DNA of 64,000 bases from positions 58,174-122,173 of the forward strand of contig CAYGPR010000005.1 of the NCBI GenBank assembly GCA_964351985.1, written 5' to 3'. How positions within the stretch are numbered: position 1 is the first letter of the stretch; the number at the start of each line of letters is the position of its first letter. Of the stretch, positions 44,579-52,677 are shown in pieces. This DNA comes from Meishania sp964351985. GTDB lineage: Bacteria; Bacteroidota; Bacteroidia; Flavobacteriales; Flavobacteriaceae. Made by a program: the position numbers and the translations under genes. The notes below the pieces were generated by a model, which did no database searches, was not told where the DNA came from, and worked only from the letters and a program-made list of their open reading frames with translations.

Positions 44579-45442
44579 TTAATTCGTTTTTGTTACGTAT
44601 AAATACGCATCTTCTAAATTGGCTATTTTTTTAACGGAATTTTCAAGAGGCACATCAGCAATGTATCTAACCACAATTTGATTGTTTTTACGAGAGGTAC
44701 TAACTACGATTTGTACTTTTTTAAAAGCGCTTAATTGCTCTTTTAAAATGGTAGTTTCAAATACCTTATTCGCTACTTGAAGTATACTATCCTCTTGATT
44801 TCCATAAGAAAGTAAAGTACCATTTTTCATGATGGCTACTTTATCGGCAATCGTGTCTATATCAGAAACAATATGTGACGATAAAATGACAATACAATCG
44901 TTGGCCAAGTCAGAAATTAAGTTTCTAAATCGAACACGTTCTTCGGGATCTAAACCCACGGTAGGTTCATCAAAAATTAGAATTTTAGGATTGTTAAGTA
45001 AGGCCTGTGCGATGCCAACACGTTGTTTCATTCCGCCGGAATAACTGCCAATTGGTTTTCTTGCCGCATCAATTAAATTCAAACCTTCCAGTAATTGGGC
45101 AATTCTGGGTTTTAAATTGTCGCCACCTACACCTTTCATTGCTGCCATATACTCTAAAAATTCATAGGCATTTAAATTAGGATAAACACCAAAATCTTGT
45201 GGCAAAAACCCTAATCGTTTTCGCATATAATTCGCGTCTTTTGCGATGTTGTTTTTATTTAAAGTGATGATTCCCGAAGAGGGTTTGATCACCGTAGCGA
45301 TCATTTTTAATAAAGTCGATTTTCCTGCTCCATTGGGTCCTAATAGGCCTAAAATCCCTTTTTCAATACTGATGGAAAAATCTTTTATTCCATACTTATT
45401 GCTACTGTATTTTTTAGATACATTTTGTATTTCTAGTTTCAT
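44579..45442 (-). CDS. ABC transporter ATP-binding protein
   Basis: A 287-residue ATPase. Walker A GPNGAGKS is at 35-42, the Q-loop in FLPQDFGVYPNLNAYEFLEYMA, the signature YSGGMKQRVGIAQALL, Walker B ILIFDEPTVGLDP and the H-loop ILSSHIV. The closest types are the BcrA/CcmA-like exporters of the ABC-2 class. It heads the transporter operon with the permease 37 bp downstream. The divergent promoter region with the histidine kinase (45443-45654) is about 210 bp long and could be a common target of the LytTR regulators. Confidence 0.92.
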   Translation of the reverse strand: MKLEIQNVSKKYSSNKYGIKDFSISIEKGILGLLGPNGAGKSTLLKMIATVIKPSSGIITLNKNNIAKDANYMRKRLGFLPQDFGVYPNLNAYEFLEYMAAMKGVGGDNLKPRIAQLLEGLNLIDAARKPIGSYSGGMKQRVGIAQALLNNPKILIFDEPTVGLDPEERVRFRNLISDLANDCIVILSSHIVSDIDTIADKVAIMKNGTLLSYGNQEDSILQVANKVFETTILKEQLSAFKKVQIVVSTSRKNNQIVVRYIADVPLENSVKKIANLEDAYLYVTKTN

Positions 45443-45602
45443 AGTTGTGGTTTTTATTCAACACATTAAAAATGAGCAGTATAGTATCCAAATAAAAAAA
45501 GGAATGACAAAGGATCCTAGAAAAATGATAACCAGACCAAATGACCAAAGTCACGAAAAACAGGCCGTTCAGATATAAACGAATACCTTTTGTCATTTTT
45601 AA

Positions 45603-45633
45603 TTGAGGACCGAAGTCAAATCATATATATTTA
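45603..45633 (+). promoter_or_regulatory. Promoter of the kinase-peptidase-regulator operon
   Basis: TTG (45603-45605), a 20-nt spacer and TATATTTA (45626-45633) match the flavobacterial consensus at all but the last base. It ends 21 bp before the kinase ATG. It lies in the divergent intergenic region shared with the ABC ATPase gene. Confidence 0.5.
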
Positions 45634-45654
45634 AGTACTACTTAATCGAAAAAT

Positions 45655-46638
45655 ATGTCAAAACTAGATCGATGGATAGATAACAAAATCGTACAAAATC
45701 TGTTCGTTTGGTTTTTGTTGTTTTTAATTTTGTTGACCACTATTCAAGCGGAAAATAGAGTGGAATCAGCTCTTTTTGGAGTTTTATTACTTGCCCCAGG
45801 GGTTTACGTGAACAACCTTTTGATATTACCTTTCCTTAAAAGAAATCGTTTCTTTTTTGCACTGTTATTCCTAATTAACGCAATAGTGTTTACGGCGATT
45901 TCCGTTTTTTTTATTAAAAATGCATTATCGGAAATGTTTCGATGGGAAATGTTCTTTAATTTCTTCGGAATTATGATTTTGGCGCTAGTATTCGCTACGG
46001 CCATTAAGATGGCAAGGGATAGTTTCACAAGAAGACAAAACGAAAAAGAAGCGGAACTAAAATTATTAAAAGCACAGTTAAATCCACATTTTTTATTCAA
46101 TACCCTCAATAATCTATATGGCTTATCGGTTACGAAATCTGATAAATTACCAAGTTTAATGTTGAAATTATCCGACCTATTAAGGTATAGTCTCTATGAA
46201 ACCAAAGAAGCCTTTGTGCCATTAGAAAAAGAGATTCAATATTTAGAAAATTATATGTCTTTAGAGAAAATCCGTTTGGAAGACCAAACGGATTTTCATT
46301 TTACCAGAACCGGACCTATGTCATCAAAAATGATAGCACCTATGCTTTTCATTGTATTTGTTGAAAACGCCTTTAAGCATTTGGGCGAAGTATCCGGTCA
46401 TAAAAGTACAGTATCTGTTTCGATAGATATAAACGAAAATAGTTTACTGTTTTGCTGCATAAACACTATCGACAAATTACACGACATGGAGATTGATTTA
46501 GAAAAAGGAAAAAGCGGAATAGGTCTAGAAAACGCTAAAAAAAGATTAGCCATTATGTATCCGGATAAACATCAATTAGCGATTCATTCTACAGATGCTG
46601 AATACAAAATAAAACTAGAACTTGAGTTAAATAATTAA
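45655..46638 (+). CDS. LytS/YehU-type sensor histidine kinase
   Basis: A 327-residue kinase with a membrane-spanning N-terminal half (four hydrophobic segments within residues 15-120) and a His_kinase domain. The phospho-acceptor is His145 in LKAQLNPHFLFNTLNNLYG. The ATPase part shows VFVENAFKHL (N box) and GKSGIGLENAKKRLAIMYP (G box). No separate periplasmic sensor domain exists, so it senses through its membrane segments or a partner. It is the first gene of an operon with the S41 peptidase (11 bp) and the LytTR regulator. Its N-terminus is the homologue of the N-terminus of the fusion protein at 41981-42712. Confidence 0.92.
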   Translation: MSKLDRWIDNKIVQNLFVWFLLFLILLTTIQAENRVESALFGVLLLAPGVYVNNLLILPFLKRNRFFFALLFLINAIVFTAISVFFIKNALSEMFRWEMFFNFFGIMILALVFATAIKMARDSFTRRQNEKEAELKLLKAQLNPHFLFNTLNNLYGLSVTKSDKLPSLMLKLSDLLRYSLYETKEAFVPLEKEIQYLENYMSLEKIRLEDQTDFHFTRTGPMSSKMIAPMLFIVFVENAFKHLGEVSGHKSTVSVSIDINENSLLFCCINTIDKLHDMEIDLEKGKSGIGLENAKKRLAIMYPDKHQLAIHSTDAEYKIKLELELNN

Positions 46639-46649
46639 AGCTTACGATA

Positions 46650-47654
46650 ATGAATAAACCTTTACTCATTTTAATTGCATTGCTTGTATTAAGTTCTTGC
46701 AAAAGTCAAGCGAAACCAACTGTGTTTCATCCTATTGTATTAAAGGCCAAAGAAACATCCTTATACACCAACCAGGTAAACTGGCAAGAAGTGAATGAAA
46801 AATTTCTGGTATTGTCAGAAGGTAAAAATACTACAGAAGAATTAAAACCGGCATTGCAATATCTCATCAATGTTATGGGCGATAAGCATGGCGCGTTTCG
46901 TTTGACCAAAGATCATTCATTTTTTGTAAGTTATAACGCTCAAAATAAAGATAATGACCCTCGAGATTCCGGATTTATCACATCTGTGATTAATGATATT
47001 ACGGCTACATTCTCTTATGAGCTTTTAGAGAATAATTTGGGTTATTTAAAAGTAGTTGCTATTGGACAAGGCGATGTGAAATCACAAGCAGATTTAATTA
47101 GAAATGGCTTAAAAGACCTTAAAATACAGGGTGTTTATAAATGGATCGTTGACTTACGATTTAATGGCGGCGGCAATATTGAACCTATGATTTCGGGATT
47201 GGCACCATTAATTGGAGAAGGTTTTATTGGAGGTGGTATAAATAGCAATAATGATGTTAGACCTTTTAAGATTGAAAATGGACAATTTTATAATTTTAAT
47301 AGATTAGCCTGCCCCATGGATAATTTACCCAAAATAGGGGCCAATGAAAAAGTCGCCGTACTACTAAGCAGATATACCACAAGTTCGGGTGAAATGTTGG
47401 CCATTGCTTTTAAGGGTCGCGATAACACCAAGTTTATAGGCGAGCCAACCTCCGGCTACACTACGGGTAACGGTTATGATGTGGTGAGCGAAGAATTGGT
47501 TATGATCATATCGCAAGATGTTTTCATAGATAGAAATAAAGTGAAATATAAAAATAGGGTAGGCGTAGATGAATTTATAGAATTTCAACATACTATTGAT
47601 ATGAAAAGCGACGATCAAATCAATAGGGCCATTCAATGGTTAAGCGAAAATTGA
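46650..47654 (+). CDS. S41 family peptidase lipoprotein inside a two-component operon
   Basis: A 334-residue protein with a lipoprotein signal (ILIALLVLSSC, lipobox Cys17). The S41 (tail-specific protease) fold is visible: IVDLRFNGGGN near 167-176, the serine nucleophile region RYTTSSGEMLAIAFKG (Ser245/246), and the end GEPTSGYTTGN. No PDZ domain is present, so it is one of the short S41 types. It is on the outer face of the membrane. It sits between the kinase and its regulator with 11 and 13 bp spacing, so it is probably a working part of this signalling unit, perhaps cleaving a ligand or the sensor. Confidence 0.87.
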   Translation: MNKPLLILIALLVLSSCKSQAKPTVFHPIVLKAKETSLYTNQVNWQEVNEKFLVLSEGKNTTEELKPALQYLINVMGDKHGAFRLTKDHSFFVSYNAQNKDNDPRDSGFITSVINDITATFSYELLENNLGYLKVVAIGQGDVKSQADLIRNGLKDLKIQGVYKWIVDLRFNGGGNIEPMISGLAPLIGEGFIGGGINSNNDVRPFKIENGQFYNFNRLACPMDNLPKIGANEKVAVLLSRYTTSSGEMLAIAFKGRDNTKFIGEPTSGYTTGNGYDVVSEELVMIISQDVFIDRNKVKYKNRVGVDEFIEFQHTIDMKSDDQINRAIQWLSEN

Positions 47655-47667
47655 ATAAAATCTTTAA

Positions 47668-48366
47668 ATGAAAAAACTAAAATGCATCATAGCGGACGAT
47701 GAGCCTATAGCACGTCAAATATTGGAAAGCTATATCCAAGAAATTCCTAGTTTAGAGCTGGTCGCTACCTGCAAAAATGCTTTTGAAGTGATGCAAGTCT
47801 TGCAAGAACAAACCATCGATTTGCTCTTTTTAGACATCAATATGCCCAAACTTTCAGGATTAAGCCTTTTGAAAACAATACAGCAAAAACCAGACGTTAT
47901 AATTACAACGGCCTATTCACAATATGCCATTGAAGGTTTTGAACTGGCAGTTACCGACTATTTGTTAAAACCATTTTCATTAGAACGTTTTTTACAAGGG
48001 GTAAACAAAGTGTTACAAAAGAATAAAGAGCTATCTCAAATTACTAAAATTGAAAAAGAAGAAATTTCTGCATCACTATTTGTAAAGAGTGATAAAAAAA
48101 TCATTAAAATCGATGTTGATGAAATAAACTACATTGAAGCTTACGGAAATTACATTAAAATATATACAGATAAGATGATATTAACCCCGCAAACTTTATC
48201 TGATTTTTTAGAAAAATTACCAGATTCTTTTCTAAGAATTCATAAATCGTTTGTTATTAATTTTGAAAAACTCAAGTTGATTGATGGCAATCAAATCGTA
48301 CTACAGGGTGGAGCTAAATTACCCATTGGCAAGTCATATAAGAAGGCAGTTTTAGATAGGATATAA
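47668..48366 (+). CDS. LytTR family response regulator
   Basis: A 232-residue regulator. The receiver domain (1-~120) has the acidic pocket DDE at 10-12, the phosphorylation site Asp56 in LFLDINMPKLSG, Thr in IITTAYS and Lys in LLKPFS. The LytTR DNA-binding domain spans residues 136-232. It is 13 bp after the S41 peptidase gene and is the cognate regulator of the kinase at 45655. The last 97 residues align without gaps to the end of the LytTR fusion protein at 41981-42712, so both should bind similar DNA sites. Confidence 0.93.
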   Translation: MKKLKCIIADDEPIARQILESYIQEIPSLELVATCKNAFEVMQVLQEQTIDLLFLDINMPKLSGLSLLKTIQQKPDVIITTAYSQYAIEGFELAVTDYLLKPFSLERFLQGVNKVLQKNKELSQITKIEKEEISASLFVKSDKKIIKIDVDEINYIEAYGNYIKIYTDKMILTPQTLSDFLEKLPDSFLRIHKSFVINFEKLKLIDGNQIVLQGGAKLPIGKSYKKAVLDRI

Positions 48367-48616
48367 CATCAATAGGATTTCGATGTTTTAAAGGTTTCTC
48401 ACACAAGTATTTGGTACTAGATTCTCTTTACCAGCGTCTCACCGAAACTTGCTTGTCGGCGGACAGAAACAAAGGGTTTTTGGGCTGATGAAATCATTTT
48501 TTGAGATTATGGCCATAGACCTTTTTTGTTGTCCGATTTTCTACAATCTGGATAATTTCGGACAAACCAATTTCAAATTCCACATAGTTTTGGAGAAACA
48601 TTTAAATCAAAAAATT

Positions 48617-49075
48617 ATGTGGAATATTAAGATTGTAAAAACCGTTGTATCGCAGGCAAGCTATCTCGTCGCTGTTGCTTTTATTTTAGTAGCAATTCAA
48701 TCATGCTCAAAAACAGATGAACCTGAACTTTTCACTTTTACTGGTCAAATTTGGCGCTATGACGGCCCTGAAATAGGAATGTATAACGAAATAGATGCAA
48801 CATACTTTAAACCTTTTCCAGATATCGAAGTTTTTATATCGTCTTGTAAACCTTGGTCCGGTATTTTGGGTGGCGGATGCACTCCAGAAGGCAGAATTGA
48901 AGAAATGGATGTGACGGATACCCAAGGAAAATATTCAATTTCTTTTAGGTCATATAACGACATTTCTTATTACCCTCAAATCGATTATCGGAGTGATTAT
49001 TTTCAAAAAAGTGAAGGCTATTCTCCTGAGTCCTACAAAGAGATTATTCTAGTGCCACGTAGTTTGATTAAATAA
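48617..49075 (+). CDS. Small lipoprotein of unknown function
   Basis: A 152-residue protein. The frame is open further upstream to 48449, but ATG 48617 gives the signal MWNIKIVKTVVSQASYLVAVAFILVAIQSC, so it is chosen. The mature part is short and beta-rich (FTFTGQIWRYDGPEIGMYNEID, FPDIEVFISSCKP, TDTQGKYSISFRSYNDI), like a carboxypeptidase-regulatory or transthyretin-like fold. It contains two internal Cys that could form a disulfide. No family name can be given. A repeat copy follows after about 25 bp. Confidence 0.65.
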   Translation: MWNIKIVKTVVSQASYLVAVAFILVAIQSCSKTDEPELFTFTGQIWRYDGPEIGMYNEIDATYFKPFPDIEVFISSCKPWSGILGGGCTPEGRIEEMDVTDTQGKYSISFRSYNDISYYPQIDYRSDYFQKSEGYSPESYKEIILVPRSLIK

Positions 49076-49098
49076 ACCGTGGTTTTACACAGATAATT

Positions 49099-49198
49099 AC
49101 TTATTATACGAGCTAACACATGTCCTCCAAAGCTTTTTTCGGTAAAGTAGGGGAGGAGGGCAGTGTAATGCCCGCCCGCAGGTAGGTGCGTGGAATGG
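49099..49198 (+). repeat. Intergenic repeat, copy A (partial)
   Basis: Shows ACTTATTATACGAGCTAACA, then GTAGGGGAGGAGGGCAGTGT, AATG and TGGAATGG, the right end of the repeat family of copies B to E. A GC-rich 20-bp stretch (CCCGCCCGCAGGTAGGTGCG, 49171-49190) sits at the position where copy E has only TGTG. The remainder of the gap up to 49351 has no gene; a short frame at 49273-49377 (reading KYPQIEALLERASLAKN) may be a gene remnant. Confidence 0.55.
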
Positions 49199-49351
49199 TA
49201 TTTTACTACATTATTGGGCCATTGTCGTTAATTCACAATTCTCGCAATTCTTATGGGGGTACCTAAATTTTTAAACTCGAAAGTAAGTATCCCCAAATCG
49301 AGGCATTACTTGAACGAGCGAGTTTGGCCAAGAACACCGGCAAAGGCCAAA

Positions 49352-50608
49352 TCAAACTAATTTTTCGATTTCCTTGGTAATTAAATCCAATGGATGGAAT
49401 GATTGGATTTCTTTTTGAAGCCGTCTTGCATTGTCCTTAAAATTTGAGTTTTGCAAAATTTGTTTCACAGCTTTTTTGATTTCCGTGGAAGTAGGGCTCA
49501 ACTTTTTAAGGTTAATTCCGCAACCGGAATATGCAGCTCGTGCCGATACTTCCATCTTATCTTCGCTACCGCCAGAGCAAATTAAGGGTATGCCATGGGC
49601 CAAAGCCATATGTGTAGCACCGTACCCACCATTGGTTACCATAACATCAACATGTGGCAATAGAATGGCAAAAGGAATAAACTCAGCTACCTTAACGTTG
49701 CTCGGTAGATCGTTGATTTCTTCTGTGACCGGCACAGCAATGATTAGGACATCTTCATCTTTCAGGGCTTCAATTGTAGGCAAAATGAGTTCAGTAATGT
49801 CATTGGCAATAGTTCCTTGATTTACTAGGACTACTTTCCGTTCATCAAACAGTTCAAGCCACCATTTTGGTTCTACAAATTCAGGTTTTGAATTAGATAG
49901 TATGGGGCCGACATATTTGATGTTGTCCGGCATATCGCTTCGGGGGTAATCAAATCCAGGCACCGTGGTTGGAAACACTTTCGTGGCATTTTTCAAGAAG
50001 TCGTTAAATATATGGTCATAAGGTTCTAGACCTTGCTCTTTCCTCATGGCATTACCTTGCTTCTTCAAATCACTAAACAATAGATAGTCGACCAAAAAAT
50101 TTAAAAAGTGAATGCGCCATTTTCCTAAAATGGAGTCTGTTGGACCTATCCCCGTTCCGAAAGGGCCATGATCTTTGCTCGAAAGGGTCAATGGAAGCAC
50201 ATGTAAATTAATACAAGGCCTGTTGAGCATTTCGGCCGCTACGTAAGGTGCATAGACCATTGGGTCACTTAGGTACAAATCAGGTTCAAAATTTTTTCTA
50301 ATCGTATCGATTATTTTCATGGTCGGTTTGACGGCATCATAACACCATGTTCTAATATAAAACTTGATTTGCGCAATGCCCTTGAGCTTCTTCAGTTCTG
50401 GCTTAAACTCATAAATGGGTAGTCCGTTGGGATCAAATTCTAGAGGCATGGGCACGAACTTGGCCCCTGTAACTTCAATTTTTTGTCGGTATGCCCTACC
50501 ACAAATCCATATCACCTCATGACCTTCATTGACTAAATGAGAAACCACAGGTAAAAACGGATTCACATGACCATCGGCCATAGCACAGGAAACTAGAATT
50601 TTCGCCAT
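49352..50608 (-). CDS. GT1-family (UGT-like) glycosyltransferase
   Basis: A 418-residue glycosyltransferase of the macrolide/UGT type (GT-B fold). The N-terminal acceptor domain starts MAKILVSCAMADGHVNPFLP with the His typical of the catalytic base. The C-terminal donor domain has VLVNQGTIAND, PHVDVMVTNGGYGATHMALAHGIPLICSGGSEDKMEVSARA (nucleotide-sugar binding PSPG-like block), and then a helical end. It should attach a sugar from a UDP or TDP donor to a small hydrophobic acceptor. It has no signal peptide. It is the only minus-strand gene in the right part of the window, lies between copies A and B of the repeat and has no functional neighbours. Confidence 0.87.
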   Translation of the reverse strand: MAKILVSCAMADGHVNPFLPVVSHLVNEGHEVIWICGRAYRQKIEVTGAKFVPMPLEFDPNGLPIYEFKPELKKLKGIAQIKFYIRTWCYDAVKPTMKIIDTIRKNFEPDLYLSDPMVYAPYVAAEMLNRPCINLHVLPLTLSSKDHGPFGTGIGPTDSILGKWRIHFLNFLVDYLLFSDLKKQGNAMRKEQGLEPYDHIFNDFLKNATKVFPTTVPGFDYPRSDMPDNIKYVGPILSNSKPEFVEPKWWLELFDERKVVLVNQGTIANDITELILPTIEALKDEDVLIIAVPVTEEINDLPSNVKVAEFIPFAILLPHVDVMVTNGGYGATHMALAHGIPLICSGGSEDKMEVSARAAYSGCGINLKKLSPTSTEIKKAVKQILQNSNFKDNARRLQKEIQSFHPLDLITKEIEKLV

Positions 50609-50900
50609 GAACTATAATATACTAAAGAAACTCTAAACCTAATTTTTGAAGGTAATCATTTTTCTGGTAACCCTTTGATTATGTATTAATTATCTCATAA
50701 TATATCATAATAAAGCACCAAAAATTTACGGACTGTATTTGTTAAAATTAAAACTGAAATTTTTGTAAAGGAATTATAATTAAAAAACGACTACTAAAGC
50801 TATTTGATACTTCGACTAGCTCCGTACGGGCGCCACATCAGATTATAGAATCTTTTTGTTCTATAATGTCTTGCGTTATGGAACTTTGCTTGGACGGCAT

Positions 50901-50955
50901 AAAAATATAAGGTCTAGGAGACCTTATATTTTTTGAGCGGGTCGTAGTGCTGGCC
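50901..50955 (-). repeat. Hairpin module (second repeat family), reversed, in copy B
   Basis: On the minus strand GGCCAGCACTACGACCCGCT (ending 50936, starting 50955) precedes a perfect 15-bp inverted repeat with loop CCT (50901-50933). It occupies the site where copy D has the GTAAAGCAAAGTAATTAGTA segment. Confidence 0.6.
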
Positions 50956-51022
50956 TTATTTGGCGCTACATCTACTTTAAATTTTTCTTCTTAAAAGTTC
51001 TTCTCGAAAAGTTAACGGAACA

Positions 51023-51054
51023 CCCGCCCGTACCGAAAGGCACGTTCGGGCGGG
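51023..51054 (+). repeat. 32-bp GC-rich palindromic insert in copy B
   Basis: CCCGCCCG (51023-51030) and CGGGCGGG (51047-51054) form an 8-bp perfect stem with a 16-nt loop. It lies exactly between GGAACA and CTTATT, which are adjacent in copy E. A related insert is at 52469-52502. Confidence 0.7.
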
Positions 51055-51188
51055 CTTATTAACTGACCGACAGTAGGAGGGGAGTGCAATGTGTGTGGAA
51101 TGAAAATCTATTCCAAAAATTCCAATATGATTTTTTGTATATTTAAAAGAATTGGTATTGATCAATAACTAACAAAAAAACAATCAAA

Positions 51189-52244
51189 ATGAATACAAAT
51201 CAAGTCAAAGCCTATGGTACAGAAGCTGCCGATGCAACTTTAGAACAGTTAAATATTAAACGCAGAGAAGTAACGGTAAAGGATGTGGAAATTGATATAT
51301 TATATTGTGGTGTATGTCATTCCGATTTGCATTTTGCACGTAACGATTGGGGAATGACCCAATATCCAGTTGTGCCTGGTCATGAAATTGTGGGTATGGT
51401 AAGTCAAGTAGGGGAAGGAGTTACGAAATATAAAGTTGGTGATTTGGTTGCTGTAGGGTGTTTGGTAGATTCTTGCAGAACATGCAACAATTGTAAAAAT
51501 GACTTAGAACAGTATTGCCCAGAATGGGTAGGGACCTATGGAGGATATGATAAACATTTAGATACTAATACCCATGGTGGCTATTCAGAAAGCATTGTTG
51601 TAGATGAAGCGTTTATCTTGCGCGTTCCTGAAAATCTAGATCGTGCAGGCATCGCACCTGTATTATGTGCAGGTATTACAACGTGGTCACCTTTAAGACA
51701 CTGGAAAGTTGGCAAAGATAGTAAAGTGGCGGTAGTCGGATTGGGAGGACTAGGTCACATGGCTATAAAATTAGCTCATGCATTGGGAGCACATGTTACC
51801 TTATTTTCAAGATCTACTAATAAAACAGAAGATGCAAGAGCATTAGGCGCAGACGAGGTTATTATTTCAACGGATGAGGCTCAAATGAACAAAGCTATGG
51901 GGCGTTTTGATGTCATTATTGATACAGTTCCATATGCCCACGATTTAAATCCTTATGTTGCCACATTAAACACTAATGGAACCTTGGTTGTTGTTGGATA
52001 TTTAGGGCCGTTAGACCCTATGTTAGTTACCGTACCAATGATTATGGGTCGTAAGTCCGTTGCAGGTTCTTTAATTGGAGGTATAGCCGAAACACAAGAA
52101 TTATTAGATTTCTGTGGAAAACACAATATAACTTCAGACGTCGAGGTCATTAATATTCAAGATATTAATCAAGCTTATGAGCGAATGCTTAACAGCGATG
52201 TAAAATATCGTTTTGTAATTGATATGAAATCACTTAAAAATTAA
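51189..52244 (+). CDS. NAD(P)-dependent zinc alcohol dehydrogenase, YahK/cinnamyl-alcohol type
   Basis: A 351-residue medium-chain dehydrogenase. The catalytic-zinc ligands are Cys in YCGVCHSDLHFARNDWG and His-Glu in PGHEIVG. The four structural-zinc cysteines are intact (CRTCNNCKNDLEQYC), unlike those of the dehydrogenase at 1119-2147. The Rossmann motif is VGLGGLGHMAIKLAHALGA. The pattern HWKVGKDSKVAVVGLGGLGH and the end VKYRFVIDM are typical of the YahK/cinnamyl-alcohol dehydrogenase group, which reduces many aldehydes with NADPH. It should detoxify aldehydes in the cytoplasm. It is flanked by repeat copies B and C and stands alone. Confidence 0.9.
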   Translation: MNTNQVKAYGTEAADATLEQLNIKRREVTVKDVEIDILYCGVCHSDLHFARNDWGMTQYPVVPGHEIVGMVSQVGEGVTKYKVGDLVAVGCLVDSCRTCNNCKNDLEQYCPEWVGTYGGYDKHLDTNTHGGYSESIVVDEAFILRVPENLDRAGIAPVLCAGITTWSPLRHWKVGKDSKVAVVGLGGLGHMAIKLAHALGAHVTLFSRSTNKTEDARALGADEVIISTDEAQMNKAMGRFDVIIDTVPYAHDLNPYVATLNTNGTLVVVGYLGPLDPMLVTVPMIMGRKSVAGSLIGGIAETQELLDFCGKHNITSDVEVINIQDINQAYERMLNSDVKYRFVIDMKSLKN

Positions 52245-52340
52245 ATACATAGAAGAACACTTTCAAAACTCAAATCCAGCATAACCAAAGATATGTGCTG
52301 GCTTTTACTACAAAGGCATTTCGATTTTATTTGCACCTAA

Positions 52341-52538
52341 TATGTTGTACTATAATGACTTGCGTGGAGCCTGCCCTGAGCGCGGTCGAAGGGACACTTT
52401 GCCTTGGTAAAGTGAAGTTTTTGGTACTACACTTTCCTTAAATTTTCTTCTAAAAAGGTAATGGATCACCCGCCCGTACCGAAAAGGGCACGTTCGGGCG
52501 GGCTTATTATGCTACCTGACGGTAGGAGGGGAGTGAAA
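52341..52538 (+). repeat. Intergenic repeat, copy C (with two inserts)
   Basis: Reads ACTATAATGACTTGCG, then a REP-like GC-rich insert (52366-52393) where copies B and D have TTATG, then ACACTTTGCCTTGGTAAAGT and TAAATTTTCTTCTAAAAAGG, TAATGGATCA, a 34-bp GC-rich palindrome (52469-52502) and CTTATTATGC..GACGGTAGGAGGGGAG. It lies in the 433-bp gap between ADH and a lipoprotein gene; the rest of the gap holds no gene. Confidence 0.65.
52469..52502 (+). repeat. 34-bp GC-rich palindromic insert in copy C
   Basis: CCCGCCCG (52469-52476) and CGGGCGGG (52495-52502) form a perfect 8-bp stem. It is nearly identical to the insert of copy B and is found at the same position, between GGATCA and CTTATT. 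Confidence 0.7.
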
Positions 52539-52677
52539 TCGACATAGGAGATTCACAAATACCTTTGAAAAGCAATCAACAACTAATTTGTAAACGTGTA
52601 AGGAATGAATTTTGACTAAATGTTTTGAATATCATCGAATCTGCACAATTATTGGGAAAAAATAATGTTCTTTTCTA

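Larger units (their letters stand above)
50831..51102 (+). repeat. Intergenic repeat, copy B (with two nested inserts)
   Basis: Contains ATTATAGAA...TTCTATAAT (50842-50867), TGTCTTGCGTTATG (50867-50880), then ACTTTGCTTGG, followed not by the usual hairpin but by a reversed hairpin module (50901-50955). The repeat resumes as TTTAAATTTTTCTTCTTAAA, then GGAACA, a 32-bp GC-rich hairpin insert (51023-51054), and CTTATTAACTGACCGACAGT. It ends AATGTGTGTGGAATG. The part of the gap before 50830 is AT-rich and geneless. The ADH gene starts 87 bp after the copy. Confidence 0.65.

Noticed and set aside
46650..47654. S41 gene as an accidental insertion in the two-component operon
   Set aside because: Spacing of 11 and 13 bp, same strand, no repeat or hairpin at its borders; it looks like a regular operon member.
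48449..48616. N-terminal extension of the small lipoprotein gene
   Set aside because: The extension would bury the lipoprotein signal in the middle of the protein; ATG 48617 gives a normal signal.
50977..51165. Minus-strand frame in repeat copy B
   Set aside because: It merely translates the repeat and its GC-rich insert; similar frames would arise from any copy and no protein features are present.
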